Below are positions 12,124-22,688 of a DNA stretch of 64,000 nt, piece after piece. Source of the stretch: Anoplolepis gracilipes (Eukaryota; Arthropoda; Insecta; Hymenoptera; Formicidae); the NCBI RefSeq assembly GCF_047496725.1, contig NC_132982.1:434001-498000 (forward strand), written 5' to 3'. How positions within the stretch are numbered: the first letter of the stretch is position 1; every line of letters starts with the position of its first letter. A program made the translations under genes and the position numbers. A model generated the notes under the pieces. The model ran no database searches, was not told the DNA's origin, and saw nothing but the letters and a program-made list of their open reading frames with translations.

Positions 12124-13865
12124 AATAATGATACAAACGAAGAAGTTTCTGAACCTTCTATCAATAATTTTAATAACTACGAAAGAAACTCCGATATTAC
12201 TGATTGGACACATTGGAGTGATTCTGTTTTAAAATTTGCATAAAAAATCGCCGAAGAATCGGCATATGGCAATATTATAAATGCGTGTTACAACCCAGAA
12301 TTTGCGAAACAAATGAAAATACGTTTATTGCCATATATACCTGTATGGATCGGTGTAATGCGACCATTTTTTAAAAGATCTGGCGAAATTGCTACTTCTT
12401 CTGCAATCGAGGCAGAATTCTCAGATATGAAAAGTCGAGGGTTTAAGGGTCAACTTCCCATGAGAGTCGACAAATTTGTCATACAACATTTGGATCTTCT
12501 GGATGCAAAAATTACCTTAGCCTCTAATAAAAAAGATATATCAAATATAAATATATCAAATAACACATTACTCACGTCAAGTGAGCAAAACATCACACAT
12601 GACGATTTTAGTAAAAATGATATAACTAATTCAAGTACACTTAGCATAGACAAAGAATACAAAAAAATCTGAAGATGAAAATAATAAATATAAAGAACCA
12701 CCTTTACAAAATATTTCAGACATAATTGACAGTTTTAAAAGTACATCAGAAATTTCAGTAAAAAGTATTGACACTGAATACGTCGCAGATTTACACGAGA
12801 CAAGCCTGAGTTTATCTGAAATAAATCTCAGTAAATTAAATAATTTAAATGAAAAGGATGATGTTTGGAATGTATGTGAGAACTGGCACGGTTTGACAAG
12901 CTCATCTAATATTGTCGAATGTTCGCAACAAAATGTTCCAAAGAAACGGACCAAACCGTCTTATTTAGACAAATGTTCTGAATGGGATTTCATAAAAAAC
13001 AGTAAGTCTTCCTTTAAATCTACCACTTATTATTAACGACAGCAAGTGTAAGCCTGTAAAACAAGGAAAATTAATTATTAATCTTCAAGAAACATGTGCT
13101 TTCGATTCCATTTTACAACTTGTTATCAGTGGAATCGTAACCCATGCAACATATCGCGATACAATTAATTCATCCTCGAATGATATTTTCCAATTCGCAA
13201 AATCTATATTGGAACATGGCAGATTATTATCGATACGTTATAATTAACGCGCTACAATTTTACAACATTTATCTCTCTTTAACGATGCTTTAACGACGTA
13301 CACTCGTGGTATTAAACGATTAAATGCAAATTGTAACGCTGCTCATTTAGCAGAATATCTGTTCAATAACGAACCGAGTTGTACTTACAACAAATCTTGC
13401 TCTTGCAATGTTGTAAATACTCGTCAGACAATTACGTGCAGTATCAACGTAGACGTACTCTTACAAGAAGGTTTACAATATATACAAAAAGCTATTGACG
13501 ACGCAAAAGATTTGAAATCAAAATGTCGTACATGTAATGCCGCAGCAGAATATAATATTACCTACGGAAAACATATAATAATTGACACATCCATATTTAC
13601 AAATCATAAATATACTAATCGACGACTGGACATTAGGCATGATCTAAATTCATTAGCGAAAACTATTGTTTTGAATAACATAAATTATATTTTGATAGGT
13701 ATAGTAAACTACATACAATACAGTGATAAAAATGGACATTATAGCGCTTTTGCACTTGCAGGTACGCGATGGTACGAATATGATGATCTGCAAAAGAAGC
13801 GCATGATTGCAAAATCTACCCAGATAATAAATCCTCATGTGATTCTATATGTGAGATGTGACTAA
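12124..13865 (+). pseudogene. Transposon gene with USP-like domain, right arm copy
   Basis: A chain of frames reads as one protein broken four times: an in-frame TAA at 12241, a one-base shift in an A-run near 12665, a shift near 13010-13040 and an in-frame TAA near 13246. The first part contains PVWIGVMRPFFKRSGEIATS, which I associate with TE-encoded proteins of insects. The second half resembles a ubiquitin-specific protease (C19 peptidase): a Cys box with ETCAFDSILQL near 13090, C-x2-C pairs that may bind zinc (KCRTC), a His box GHYSAFALAGTRWYEYDDL, and PHVILYV near the end. A working enzyme would remove ubiquitin-like tags, but this copy cannot be translated whole. The family call rests on motif order only. 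The transposase core is absent or unrecognised. Confidence 0.55.
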
Positions 13866-14315
13866 ATATTTACGATTTTATTTTATTATTTTGATTGTTT
13901 AAAATTGCAGAATTTAAGTTTTATTTAATTTTAAAACCATAACATTTCAGTAGGTATAGATACCAATCAAACATAAAATTTAAAAAAAATTTTTTATAAT
14001 ATTCAAAATTCTAAAAAAAATTAAAAAAATTTCATAATTAGTATTAACTCCTATTTCTATTATATTTTAACTAATATTATTTTTAAGATTTAAAGAATTT
14101 ACGATAGATTTTAGTTCTTAAATTTAATACCAAAGATTAGATAAATAAATTTTAATATTTTAAATTAGCATGTAAGAGTAGTACGCAATATATTAGATTA
14201 TAACTATGTTATCTCTTAGTTAAAAATTTTTATTTTCATTATTTTGATATATATTATTTTTAAGATTTAAAGATAGATTTTAGTTTATTTTTTAAATGTA
14301 GTACCTAAGATTGGC

Positions 14316-14638
14316 AAAAATTTCCTACGTTCCTGGAGGAGTAAAATTTTTTTCGCAATTCCGGCGTTCTGATGAGAGTTCCGTTTGCACCCCGACGAGT
14401 TCTCTCGAAAGTTATGAAGGCTCGAAGCTGTAGAACCAAGAACAAAAAAGTTATGACCATTTTTAGTTATACGCGTCCGAAAATTTCTAAGTCCCTAAGG
14501 GGGTGAAATTTTTTTCGCATTTCTGGCGTTCTGATGACAGTTCCGTTTGCACCCCGACGAGTTCTCTCGAAAGTTATTAAGGCTCGAATCTGTAGAACCA
14601 AGAACAAAAAAGTTTTGACCACTTTTATCGAAAAATGA
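14316..14638 (+). repeat. Two tandem units of about 170 bp in the right arm
   Basis: Mirror image of the pair at 9548-9870 within the palindromic element. Confidence 0.8.
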
Positions 14639-15242
14639 GGTGCCGTTTTCGAGTTAAAAAAAAATTTTTTTTAATATTTAACGGTCAGAACCACTGTTAA
14701 AAAGTATCAGGAACTATAGAACTCTTCGAGAATTATAAGATAGCATGATTTAAATGCTATTTTTCGCATGTTGCGGTGCCACGAGAAGTTAGCACCACCT
14801 CATATTTTCAAAATGCCATTTTTTATGGTATTTCGCCGGAACTATTTCTAAAACCTATCAAGAACTGTAGAACTACTTGGGGTGCAAACGGAACTCTCGC
14901 TGAAATTTACGATTTTAAAAAATGCGATGCCAACTTCACAGAGGTCAAAAGACGTTCAGAGGACATTCTAAAGACGTCTTCTCATTCAAAGACATTTTCG
15001 GGATGTTCTCTGAATATCTTTTGGATATGCATGTCTGGCTAGATATGATTCTTACTTCATTTCTGCTTCTACGCGATCTAAACGTTCGTGTATTTTCCTG
15101 TAAATATTAAGTAATATTTAGTAGTACGTAGTTTAGTAGATTATTCATGCTTCTATAAAGATATGCAATTTATATATGCCTTATAATATATATTTTTTCA
15201 CTATGAATGTATTTTTAATAGTTATTTTAATTTATAGTAACA

Positions 15243-16300
15243 AGTAGATATATATAGAGAATTAATCTAAGACAGGGATCTGAGGGAGGTGAGGTAAGCG
15301 GGGGAAACCGCTTAACTCACCTGCCGGTACTGATATTTCCGGGGAGGGGTACCAAAAACCCCCTGATTGAGGGGGGGTATACATATGGTTCCGCACGTTG
15401 AGGAAGTGTCCTCTCCGACTGATTGCGGAGGTCTGATGGTGAGAGAGAGGAATGTTAACTGTTATAGATATAAAATATTCATCCCACTCTGTTTATCCGT
15501 AATGTATATTTGCAATAAATAATTAGATTAATATTAATAAATTTTTATATCCCCATGGTAACGACGCGATAGACGTTCGCAACGCGGTAGAGAGAGACGG
15601 TGCTATAGACGTTCGCAACGCGGTAGAGGGAGACGGTGTTATAGGCGTTCGCAACGCGTTAGAGGGAGACGGTGCTATAGGCGTTCTATATAGCGTAGAA
15701 CAAGGAGAGTATGATGGTAGGAAAAAGGAGAGCATGATGGTAGGAAAAGGAGATATGGGTGCGAGAGAAAGAATAGAGAGAAAGGAGGATAGCGAGAAGG
15801 AGAGCGTGTTATGGGGTGCGAGAGAAAGAATAGAGAGAAAGGAGGATAGCGAGAAGGAGAGCGTGTTATAGGGTGCGAGAGAAAGAATAGAGAGGAAGGA
15901 GGATAGCGGAGGCTAAGGCGTACGCGAGAAAAAGATAATTTTTGTATGTAGTTAAGTTTTTTTTAGAATGTTAAATGTTATCTTATTATATATCTTATTA
16001 TCTAATTATATCTAAAACAGTGGTAGAAGGATGGGATAGATGATGAAGGTGGAAATAAGTAATAAATATATATAAGTTTAACATACATTTTTATTTAAAA
16101 AGTGTGTATGTGTATACATAAAAAGTGTGTGTGTGTGTGTGTGTGATTTAAAATTAAATATTTAAAAAGATATAAAAATTTTTAAAAATATAAAAGATAT
16201 AAAAATTTTAAAAAACTAAGTTTGTTGGGGCGAGGCGCCAGGGGCGCTCCCAGTAGTTGCGTCTGTAACAGGAAAGAACATTTTTTATTAGTACTTTTAA
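15243..16300 (+). repeat. Left TIR region of Polinton element 1
   Basis: Homologous and collinear with 22689-23830 and, inverted, with 27400-28537. Order: AGTAGATA terminus, GATCTGAGGG block, G-rich repeats with GGTACC (about 15290-15375), TATGGTTCCGCACG block, 37-bp minisatellite (15553-15690), GA-rich degenerate repeats, GCTAAGGCGTACGCGAG, an AT-rich part with a (GT)n tract at about 16110-16145, then the terminal-gene exon acceptor. It is diverged from the other copies by indels. Confidence 0.7.
15553..15690 (+). repeat. 37-bp TIR minisatellite
   Basis: About 3.5 units of ACGTTCGCAACGCGGTAGAG plus GGAGACGGTGCTATAG. The same array, with about four units, occurs at 23049-23195 and inverted at 28030-28177. 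Its minus-strand frames (proline/serine repeats) are not genes. Confidence 0.85.
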
Positions 16301-16410
16301 AAATATTTAAAATTTGCGCATACTTACATTACGAGGGGCTCCTCTTCGAATAGCATGCGGAGGCCGAATATATCCACGTATAAATGCTGATACTCCACGT
16401 CGAGATCTCA
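16220..16410 (-). pseudogene. Remnant exons of the Polinton terminal gene
   Basis: On the minus strand a block reads VDIFGLRMLFEEEPL and ends before a GTAAGT donor (16327-16326). After an intron, TCCTGTTACAG precedes a last exon starting ACGCAACTAC. This matches the terminal gene of element 2 (50495-51163), which has DIFCLRRLFGEKPY before its donor. The first exon (MSQVMAF...) is missing here, so the gene is a remnant. Confidence 0.5.
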
Positions 16411-16535
16411 GACCCCGGAACATCATCACGCACCCATGCGTAACAATAATAGTTTTTGATGTTTTCACACATAAGTCCTCGGTGTATGTGCGACACTTAC
16501 ACAATAATAGTTTTTGTAGTATTCACACACAAGTC

Positions 16536-17092
16536 TTAAGTTATACAAATGGGACACATATTACAAGGTAATATTTGATATAATGGATTTCGACACTCGC
16601 TACAAAATAGTCCGAGAATTAATGAAAAAATATTAATTGAGTGTTCCCGCACAGCACGAATCTCATCAAAAAGTTCCGCCACTCATAAAACATGATGCGC
16701 AGAAGTATGTGCCATCTATAGTTGCACAATAAAAATATATGCAACACATCCTTTTTAGTCCATCATATGAATTAATTTCCGGTAAGTCTATATCACGATA
16801 GATTCTTTCCTCACAAAGTGAAAGTGACAAAAACACTTTCGTCACTCTCATAATCACTGTCCTCTAAGGGTGGCACTTCAATGTCCAATCCCTCTTCGTC
16901 AGAATTGTCCATATTATTATCATTATTTTCAATATCATCTAAACCGATATTTCCAATATTGTCATTATTTTCATCATCATCACTAGATAGTTCTAAGAGT
17001 GGCACTTCAATGTCCGATTCCTCTTCGTCAGAAATGATCATTAAATAATCATCACCATTATTTTCATCCATATTCGGAAGACACAAGCACAA
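16536..17092 (-). pseudogene. Polinton acidic protein with Cys-rich C-terminus, element 1 copy
   Basis: The minus-strand frame from 17092 encodes a very acidic region (DEEESDIEVP, runs of D, E and N) to about 16811. A frame change then leads into ERIYRDIDLP, MCCIYFYC and FCASCFM, and finally CSECRNPLYQILPCNMCPIC before TAA at 16536. The end has a C-x2-C-x11-C-x2-C-x2-C pattern suggestive of a zinc-binding knuckle or a partial RING. Element 2 has a homologue at 52095-52595 with the same order of acidic head, two Cys clusters and a PLYQ motif. The function is unknown; acidic head plus zinc tail would fit a transcriptional or host-interaction factor, but that is a guess. The frame break makes this copy probably inactive. 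Confidence 0.55.
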
Positions 17093-17401
17093 TGCACAGA
17101 TTTACTCGCGACACGAGCACAATGCATAGATTTACTCGCGACACGAACACGTAATAAACTTTTTCTTAGAGAAAAAACTAACCACGCGCCACGCGCATTT
17201 ATCTCAAATATATAACACGAGATCTCATATCTCATCTCTTTCTAAATAGAGTATCTCTTTCTAAATAGACTATGCATATGATCCAATGAAAGGTATACGT
17301 CTTTGTTTGACTGAGACTAAGATAGCGCGAGGAGGAGGAAGAGTCGTAGAAGAATAAAATAGTGTGAAGAGAAACATTAATGTTAATAATTTTTTATTTT
17401 T

Positions 17402-18103
17402 TTATTTGTTACAAGTATCATAAAGTATATCATTTATAGCACACGCCAACAATTCGCAATCTACGAGTGATCCACTATCGAACGCGTCACTCTCGCGAAT
17501 CGCTTTCACAGTATCATTTACATTAGTAATATTGTTACGTTGCAAAACGTTACAAAATTGTTTAAACTTTTCATTCACGAGATGTGTATTTTGACACAAC
17601 CATGAATGCATATGATCGATACAATCTTCAAAATCGAATAAATGTAATAATGTTTGAGGTTGCATGTACAAAGACTTATTAGATAATGTTAATTTAATAA
17701 TCCTCGATCCGTTTAATTTAATCATTTGAATAGATAGATCGCAGATCCATAATGGTTGACTTTCAGTTGATTGTACATGTCGTTCAATGTCTGTACGTTT
17801 CTGCATCAATGAGTGCCAGAGTACGATAGGCAATACTAATCGATTGCCTCGGTTGTCACCAAGTATCAATTCCACATAAGACATAGCTCCAACGCTTATT
17901 CCAATCTCCAAATATTTGTAAGATGTCGGGGTTAAGGTATACCTTCTCCCAAGTATGCAAACCGCACGACGAGATGAAACGCTATATAAAATATTAAAAT
18001 ATATTAAAAAATAATATTTAGAAAATAATATTTAGAAAATAAATGAAACTTACATTTTCTTTGATTGAATTTCACCGTTCTCAATCGGAATGTAAAAATT
18101 CAT
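17402..18103 (-). CDS. Polinton accessory protein, two exons, unknown function
   Basis: Exon 1 (18103-18054) starts ATG with MNFYIPIENGEI and ends at a GTAAGT donor. Exon 2 (17981-17402) follows a TATATAG acceptor and runs open to TAA. The phases fit (K-I-V-S-S-R-R), giving about 210 codons without a stop. Recognisable stretches are RRYTLTPTSYKYLEIGISVG, VELILGDNRGNRLVLPI and IQMIKLNGSRI. Element 2 has the same two-exon gene (52930-53650), there broken. Conservation between two diverged elements and a position just upstream of PolB suggest a real Polinton gene. I recognise no catalytic motif; a regulatory or DNA-binding role is possible but not shown. It is divergently oriented to PolB across the iterated repeats, so the two may share a control region. 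Confidence 0.6.
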
Positions 18104-18198
18104 CTTGTTGGTTTCTTTTGTGTACATTTTTTTTAGCACAACCTTATGCATGAACAACTGATGCGATACTAAACTATTCAAAGTACTGCGAGCAATTT

Positions 18199-18415
18199 GT
18201 AATATCGCAAAACGTAATGAGGAGGAAGTATTTGTGACGTAATTTTGCAAGCGCCAATGTAAGACTGCGAGTAATATCGCAAAACGTAATGAGGAGGGAA
18301 GTATTTCTGACGTAATTTTGCAAGTGCCAATGTAAAGCTGCTAGTAATATCGCAAAACGTAATGAGGAGAAGAGTATTTCTGACGTAATTTTGCAAGCAC
18401 CAATGTAAGGCTTCT
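18199..18415 (+). repeat. Three 72-73-bp direct repeats upstream of PolB
   Basis: Units start at 18199, 18271 and 18344 with GTAATATCGCAAAACGTAAT and contain TGACGTAATTTTGCAAG. They lie between the divergent accessory gene and PolB. They could be promoter elements or replication iterons; the sequence alone does not decide. Confidence 0.8.
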
Positions 18416-18582
18416 AAAAATCGCGTCCCCACGTGCTTTCTTGAGCGCCGTGTGTGGCTGCCGTATGATGAAATCGATTCAAATATTCAAATGTATATGA
18501 TGATTGAAATATTCGGTTACAAATGTATACGACAAAGCGTGAGATAAAATTTTTGCTAAATGATAACATAAACAGAACGTCG

Positions 18583-18692
18583 ACAGTACGGATGTTTGCG
18601 CTAAAGAATAACGCGCCTATAGTACGAATGTTTGCGCTAAAGAATAACGCGCCGACAGTACGAATGTTTCCGCTAAAGAATAACGTTTCGCA
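18583..18692 (+). repeat. Three 36-bp tandem repeats upstream of PolB
   Basis: Units around AGTACGAATGTTTGCGCTAA plus AGAATAACGCGCC begin at about 18585, 18621 and 18657. Two units recur in the mini-Polinton at about 24560-24640, showing where that DNA came from. Likely part of the PolB control region. Confidence 0.8.
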
Positions 18693-18959
18693 TAGTGGCT
18701 GGGCATTATCATGTATATTTGACTATAAATATAAATAATAAATATAACCCTACACGTACAGGATGTCATATTATATTACATTACCATGAAATATGTGTGA
18801 GATAAAGAGATATGATATTATAGAAATGACGTATGTTTACACGAAAGAATAACGTTTCGCAACGCGAAAAGAATATAACGATTAGATATAAATCAGAACA
18901 GAGAGTCACATCTCGCCATTATTGTCGAAGCTTGCGCGAGTGTACCTTATATGTAAAAA

Positions 18960-21900
18960 ATGGAGCAGGTTTTAATACATCAATCCACCTTGATAAATTC
19001 GGTGGAGGAGTACTTTGCGTGGGAGGTGCGATGCGATGATTATATCAAGTCGTTGAAAGAACAGAGTCGAATTAAACGACCGCGAATATCGATCGGATAT
19101 CAACAATTGTTGATCGCAAAGATCGCGCGACTCGAAGGACTGAAAAATGCGTTGCGCAAACGTTTCGTACACGTGGGTGCCGGACACAGCGCGCATCAAG
19201 CTGCACTATTTTGGCGAGAAATTGATACAGCGTTCGAGAACCGTATATCGACTGGTGCGATAATCAATATCAATTATATCGAACCTCGCCAGTTTCTCGA
19301 AGACGCGAGTGATATCGTGCTCGAACATGTGCGAGACGCAATCAAAACACACTGCAGTGTGAAAGTGAATACTGTGTTTAACGGTGAGTTTGTGGCGGGT
19401 GAAAAGCACGACAATAAAAGTGTAAGTACAAAAAACTGTGAACTCTTTCGTACATCTGATTTACGCGAATGGTACGAGCAACGTGTTATCGAGCCCACTT
19501 TAGCATCTCTCGAAGAATTTCAAGAACGTGATAGTGGGTGGGCATTATCGCGTATACTTAATTTGACTGTAAATATAAATAAATATAATCCTATGCGTGC
19601 GGGATTTCATATTATATTACTGCGAAAGATAATGATGAAATGAGCGGTAGTTAACGTGCGATCCAAAGACAATGCATGTTTTGCATGGACAGTGACTGCT
19701 GCTATGTACCCCGCTGAAAGAATCGTTGAACGAGAATTATCGTACCCGCGTTATACAGATGTGCTAAATCTTCGAGACATTGAGTTTCCAGTGACTCTTA
19801 ATCAAATTAAAAAGTTTGAAATTAACAACAATATTTCAATCAATGTGTATACCATCGAAAACGAAAATATTGTTCCTGTTCGTCTTTCGGAGCAAAAGAG
19901 GGACAAGCACGCCAATTTGCTCTACATTCAAGATGCGCAAGATATCGGACATTTCGCGTGGATCAAGAATTTATCCCGACTCGTGAGTTCGCAACTCAAT
20001 GGACAAAAATATATCTGCGATCGGTATGTATATTTACTATTATTGATTTTTTTCAAAATAAATATATAATTATTATTCCTATTTTATAGACGTTAAAATA
20101 TATATATAATTATTATTTTTATTTTTTATAGTTGTCTACATTATTTTTATTCGAATGAGAAACTACAGTTACATACTGTAGACTGTGGGAAGATGAATAA
20201 CTGTGCTATTCGATTACCGAGCGATAAAGATAAGTGATTAGCTTTTAACAGGAAGGAGCAGGTTCCTTTCGTCGTGTATGCCGACCTGGAATGTGTTTTG
20301 AGAAAGACGGACAAAGAAGAAGCAGAAAAAAATTTATACCAGCATCATCAAGTGTTTAGTATCGCTTATTATGTACATTGCTCGTACAAATCGTTATCCG
20401 CGTATCATTCATGTCGGGATAATAATTGCATTGCATGGTTTGCTGAAGAATTTAAAAATTTAGCAACGCGCGTGAAAACAATTTTATCTACAAATCTTCC
20501 CATGATAAATTTGACGCGTGAAGAATTGGAAAAGTTTAACAGCGCTACTCAATGTCATATATGTGAGAAACCATTCGTGGAAGACGATACGCGTGTACAC
20601 GATCATTGTCACCTCACTGGACGGTACAGAGGTCCCGCGCATTCAAATTGCAATCTAAATTATAAGGAATCCTTTTATATTCCAATTATTTTCCACAATT
20701 TATCCGGTTACGATTCACATTTTATCATCGAGGAAATAGCCACAGCGTTCGAAGGAAGAATCGATCTACTTCCGATAACTAAAGAAAAATACATTTCATT
20801 TACGAAAGATGTTAAACTTACGGAAGACAATTCGCGAAATCACATTAAATTACGTTTCATCGATTTTTTTAAATTTCTCACAACAAGTCTCAACAAATTA
20901 GCATCTTTTCTCAGTAAAGATAAATTAAAAATTTTACAATCTGAATATGAAAATTTGCGTGTAGAAGACTTTGATTTGTTAACGCGAAAAGGTGTCTTTC
21001 CGTACGAATATATCGATTGTGTAGATAAATTGCACGATACATGTTTACCTCCGCGCGAATTATTTTACAGTTTCTTGACCGATAACAGTATCCGAGAACG
21101 ATTACGCGCACGCCGAGACTGTTTGGAACCGATTCTCCATTAGAACGCTAGGCGAATATAGCGATCTATATTTAAAAATTGTCTTGTTAGTCGATGTTTT
21201 TGAAAATTTTCGTGACAATTGTATCAAGAGTTGCTCGATCCTGCGCATTACTATACTCTTCCCGGATACACGTGGGATGCCATGTTGAAGCATACAAACA
21301 TTAAGTTTGAATTGCTCACTGACATCGATATGAAAATGTTTATAGAACGAGATATACGTGGTGGTTTGAGTCAATGTTCCAACAGATACGCGCATGCTAA
21401 TAACAAGCACATGCAGTCATACGACCCATTGAAACCGTCATCGTATCTAATGTATTTCGATGTAAATAATTTATACGGATGGGCAATGTGTCAACCTTTG
21501 CCTTACGCTAATTTTCAATGGGTCGACAATATATCCAATTTTGATCTATCATCGATCGCGTCCAATTCGCCTACAGGCTATATCCTCGAAGTCGATCTCG
21601 AGTACCCGCAACATCTTCACGACGCACATACTTACTTACCGTTTTGTCCGACACGTAACAAACCACCCGGCAGGCGAGAGAACAAGTTGCTCGCAACCTT
21701 ATACGATAAGAAACGATACGTAATACACTACCGCAATCTGCAGCAATGTATGCGACACGGTCTTCGCGTTACAAAAATTCATCGCATATTACAATTCGCG
21801 CAATCTCCATGGTTACGTACATATATTGAATTAAACACGCAATTTAGAACAATGGCGAAAAATGATTTTGAAAAGAATTTATACAAATTAATGAATAATG

Positions 21901-22669
21901 CAGTTTTCGGCAAAACGATGGAAAATGTGCGCAATCGCATAGATGTTAAACTTATAACAAAATGGGACGATAGGCGCAGAGGCGATGATCGCGAAACCAA
22001 ATTTTAATAGCAGGAGTGTTTTTTCGGAAAATTTAATCCCTGTGGAATTGCGTAGACTCGAGGTGAAGTTTTACAAACCAAATCTATGTAGGTATGTGTA
22101 TACTTGATGTATCCAAGATGTGTTTGTACGAATTTTATCACGATTACATGATTCCAATGTATAAAGAAAAATGTAAAGTCATGTACACCGACACGGATAG
22201 TTTCATATATCACATTGAGTGCGAAGACGTGTACGAGAATATGAAACGCGACATCGGCAAGTTCGACACGAGCGACTATGCGATAGACAATGCGTACGGT
22301 ATACCGCTCGTGAATAAAAAGGTACCGGGTCTGATGAAGGATGAAAACAACGGTATGATAATGACAGAATTTGTCGGGCTTAGAGCAAAAATATATGCGC
22401 TAAAAGTAGATGGTAAAAAGAATACGTAAAAGGTAAAAGGTGTCAAGAATAACGTTGTCGCGAAAATGATAACATTTGACGATTACATGCAGTGTCTGAA
22501 CGAAGGAATTAAAATGACGCGACAGCAATCGACTATAAGATCAAAAATGCATAAAGTATATACCACGCGGCAGAAAAAAATTGCTTTAAGTCCACACGAT
22601 GATAAACGGTATTTAATACCTAAAAATATCGATACGCTACCATGGGGGCATTACAGAATACCGTTGTAA
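18960..22669 (+). pseudogene. Protein-primed DNA polymerase B, near full length, broken
   Basis: Family B polymerase of the protein-primed type, which would copy the linear Polinton genome from a terminal protein. The start ATG at 18960 gives MEQVLIHQST, matched by the other copy. The gene has a 108-bp intron (20024-20131, GTATGT...ATAG). Motifs in order: Exo I YADLECV (20274), a Cys/His cluster CHICEKPF...HDHCHLTGRYRG, Exo II FHNLSGYDSHFI, Exo III YSDLYLK...DVFENFR (about 21160-21210), motif A YFDVNNLYGWAM (about 21450), motif B KLMNNAVFGKTMENV (about 21885), motif C YTDTDS (about 22185), C-terminus DTLPWGHYRIPL. Lesions: TGA at about 19641, TGA at about 20234, frameshifts near 21110, 21200, 21990 and 22085, and TAA at about 22427. 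All motifs are present but not in one frame. Confidence 0.9.
20024..20131 (+). other. Conserved intron of Polinton PolB, element 1
   Basis: GTATGT donor after TGCGATCG and TTTTTATAG acceptor. Element 2 has an intron at the same codon (55697-55773) of 77 bp. Joining the exons keeps the reading in register with the second copy. Confidence 0.75.
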
Positions 22670-22688
22670 AAAGAAAAAAGTGTATATA

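Larger units (their letters stand above)
9241..14945. mobile_element. 5.7-kb palindromic (Foldback-type) element with 9-bp TSD
   Basis: Positions p and about 24186-p are reverse complements across the whole span. Arms of about 2.83 kb meet at a spacer of about 48 bp (near 12070-12117). The ends read GCCTCTGTGAAG and, inverted, ACCTCTGTGAAG. The 9-mer CAAAAGACG lies directly outside both ends (9232-9240 and 14946-14954), as expected of a target-site duplication. Nine-base duplications and very long inverted repeats are typical of Foldback/Mutator-like elements, and some KDZ elements make similar ones. Each arm holds the same broken USP-like gene and the same pair of 170-bp direct repeats. All ORF pairs translate identically between arms. 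Confidence 0.75.

Noticed and set aside
18523..18738. ORF with three copies of VRMFALKNNAP
   Set aside because: It is the 36-bp upstream repeat read in one frame; homologous DNA in the mini-Polinton does not keep it.
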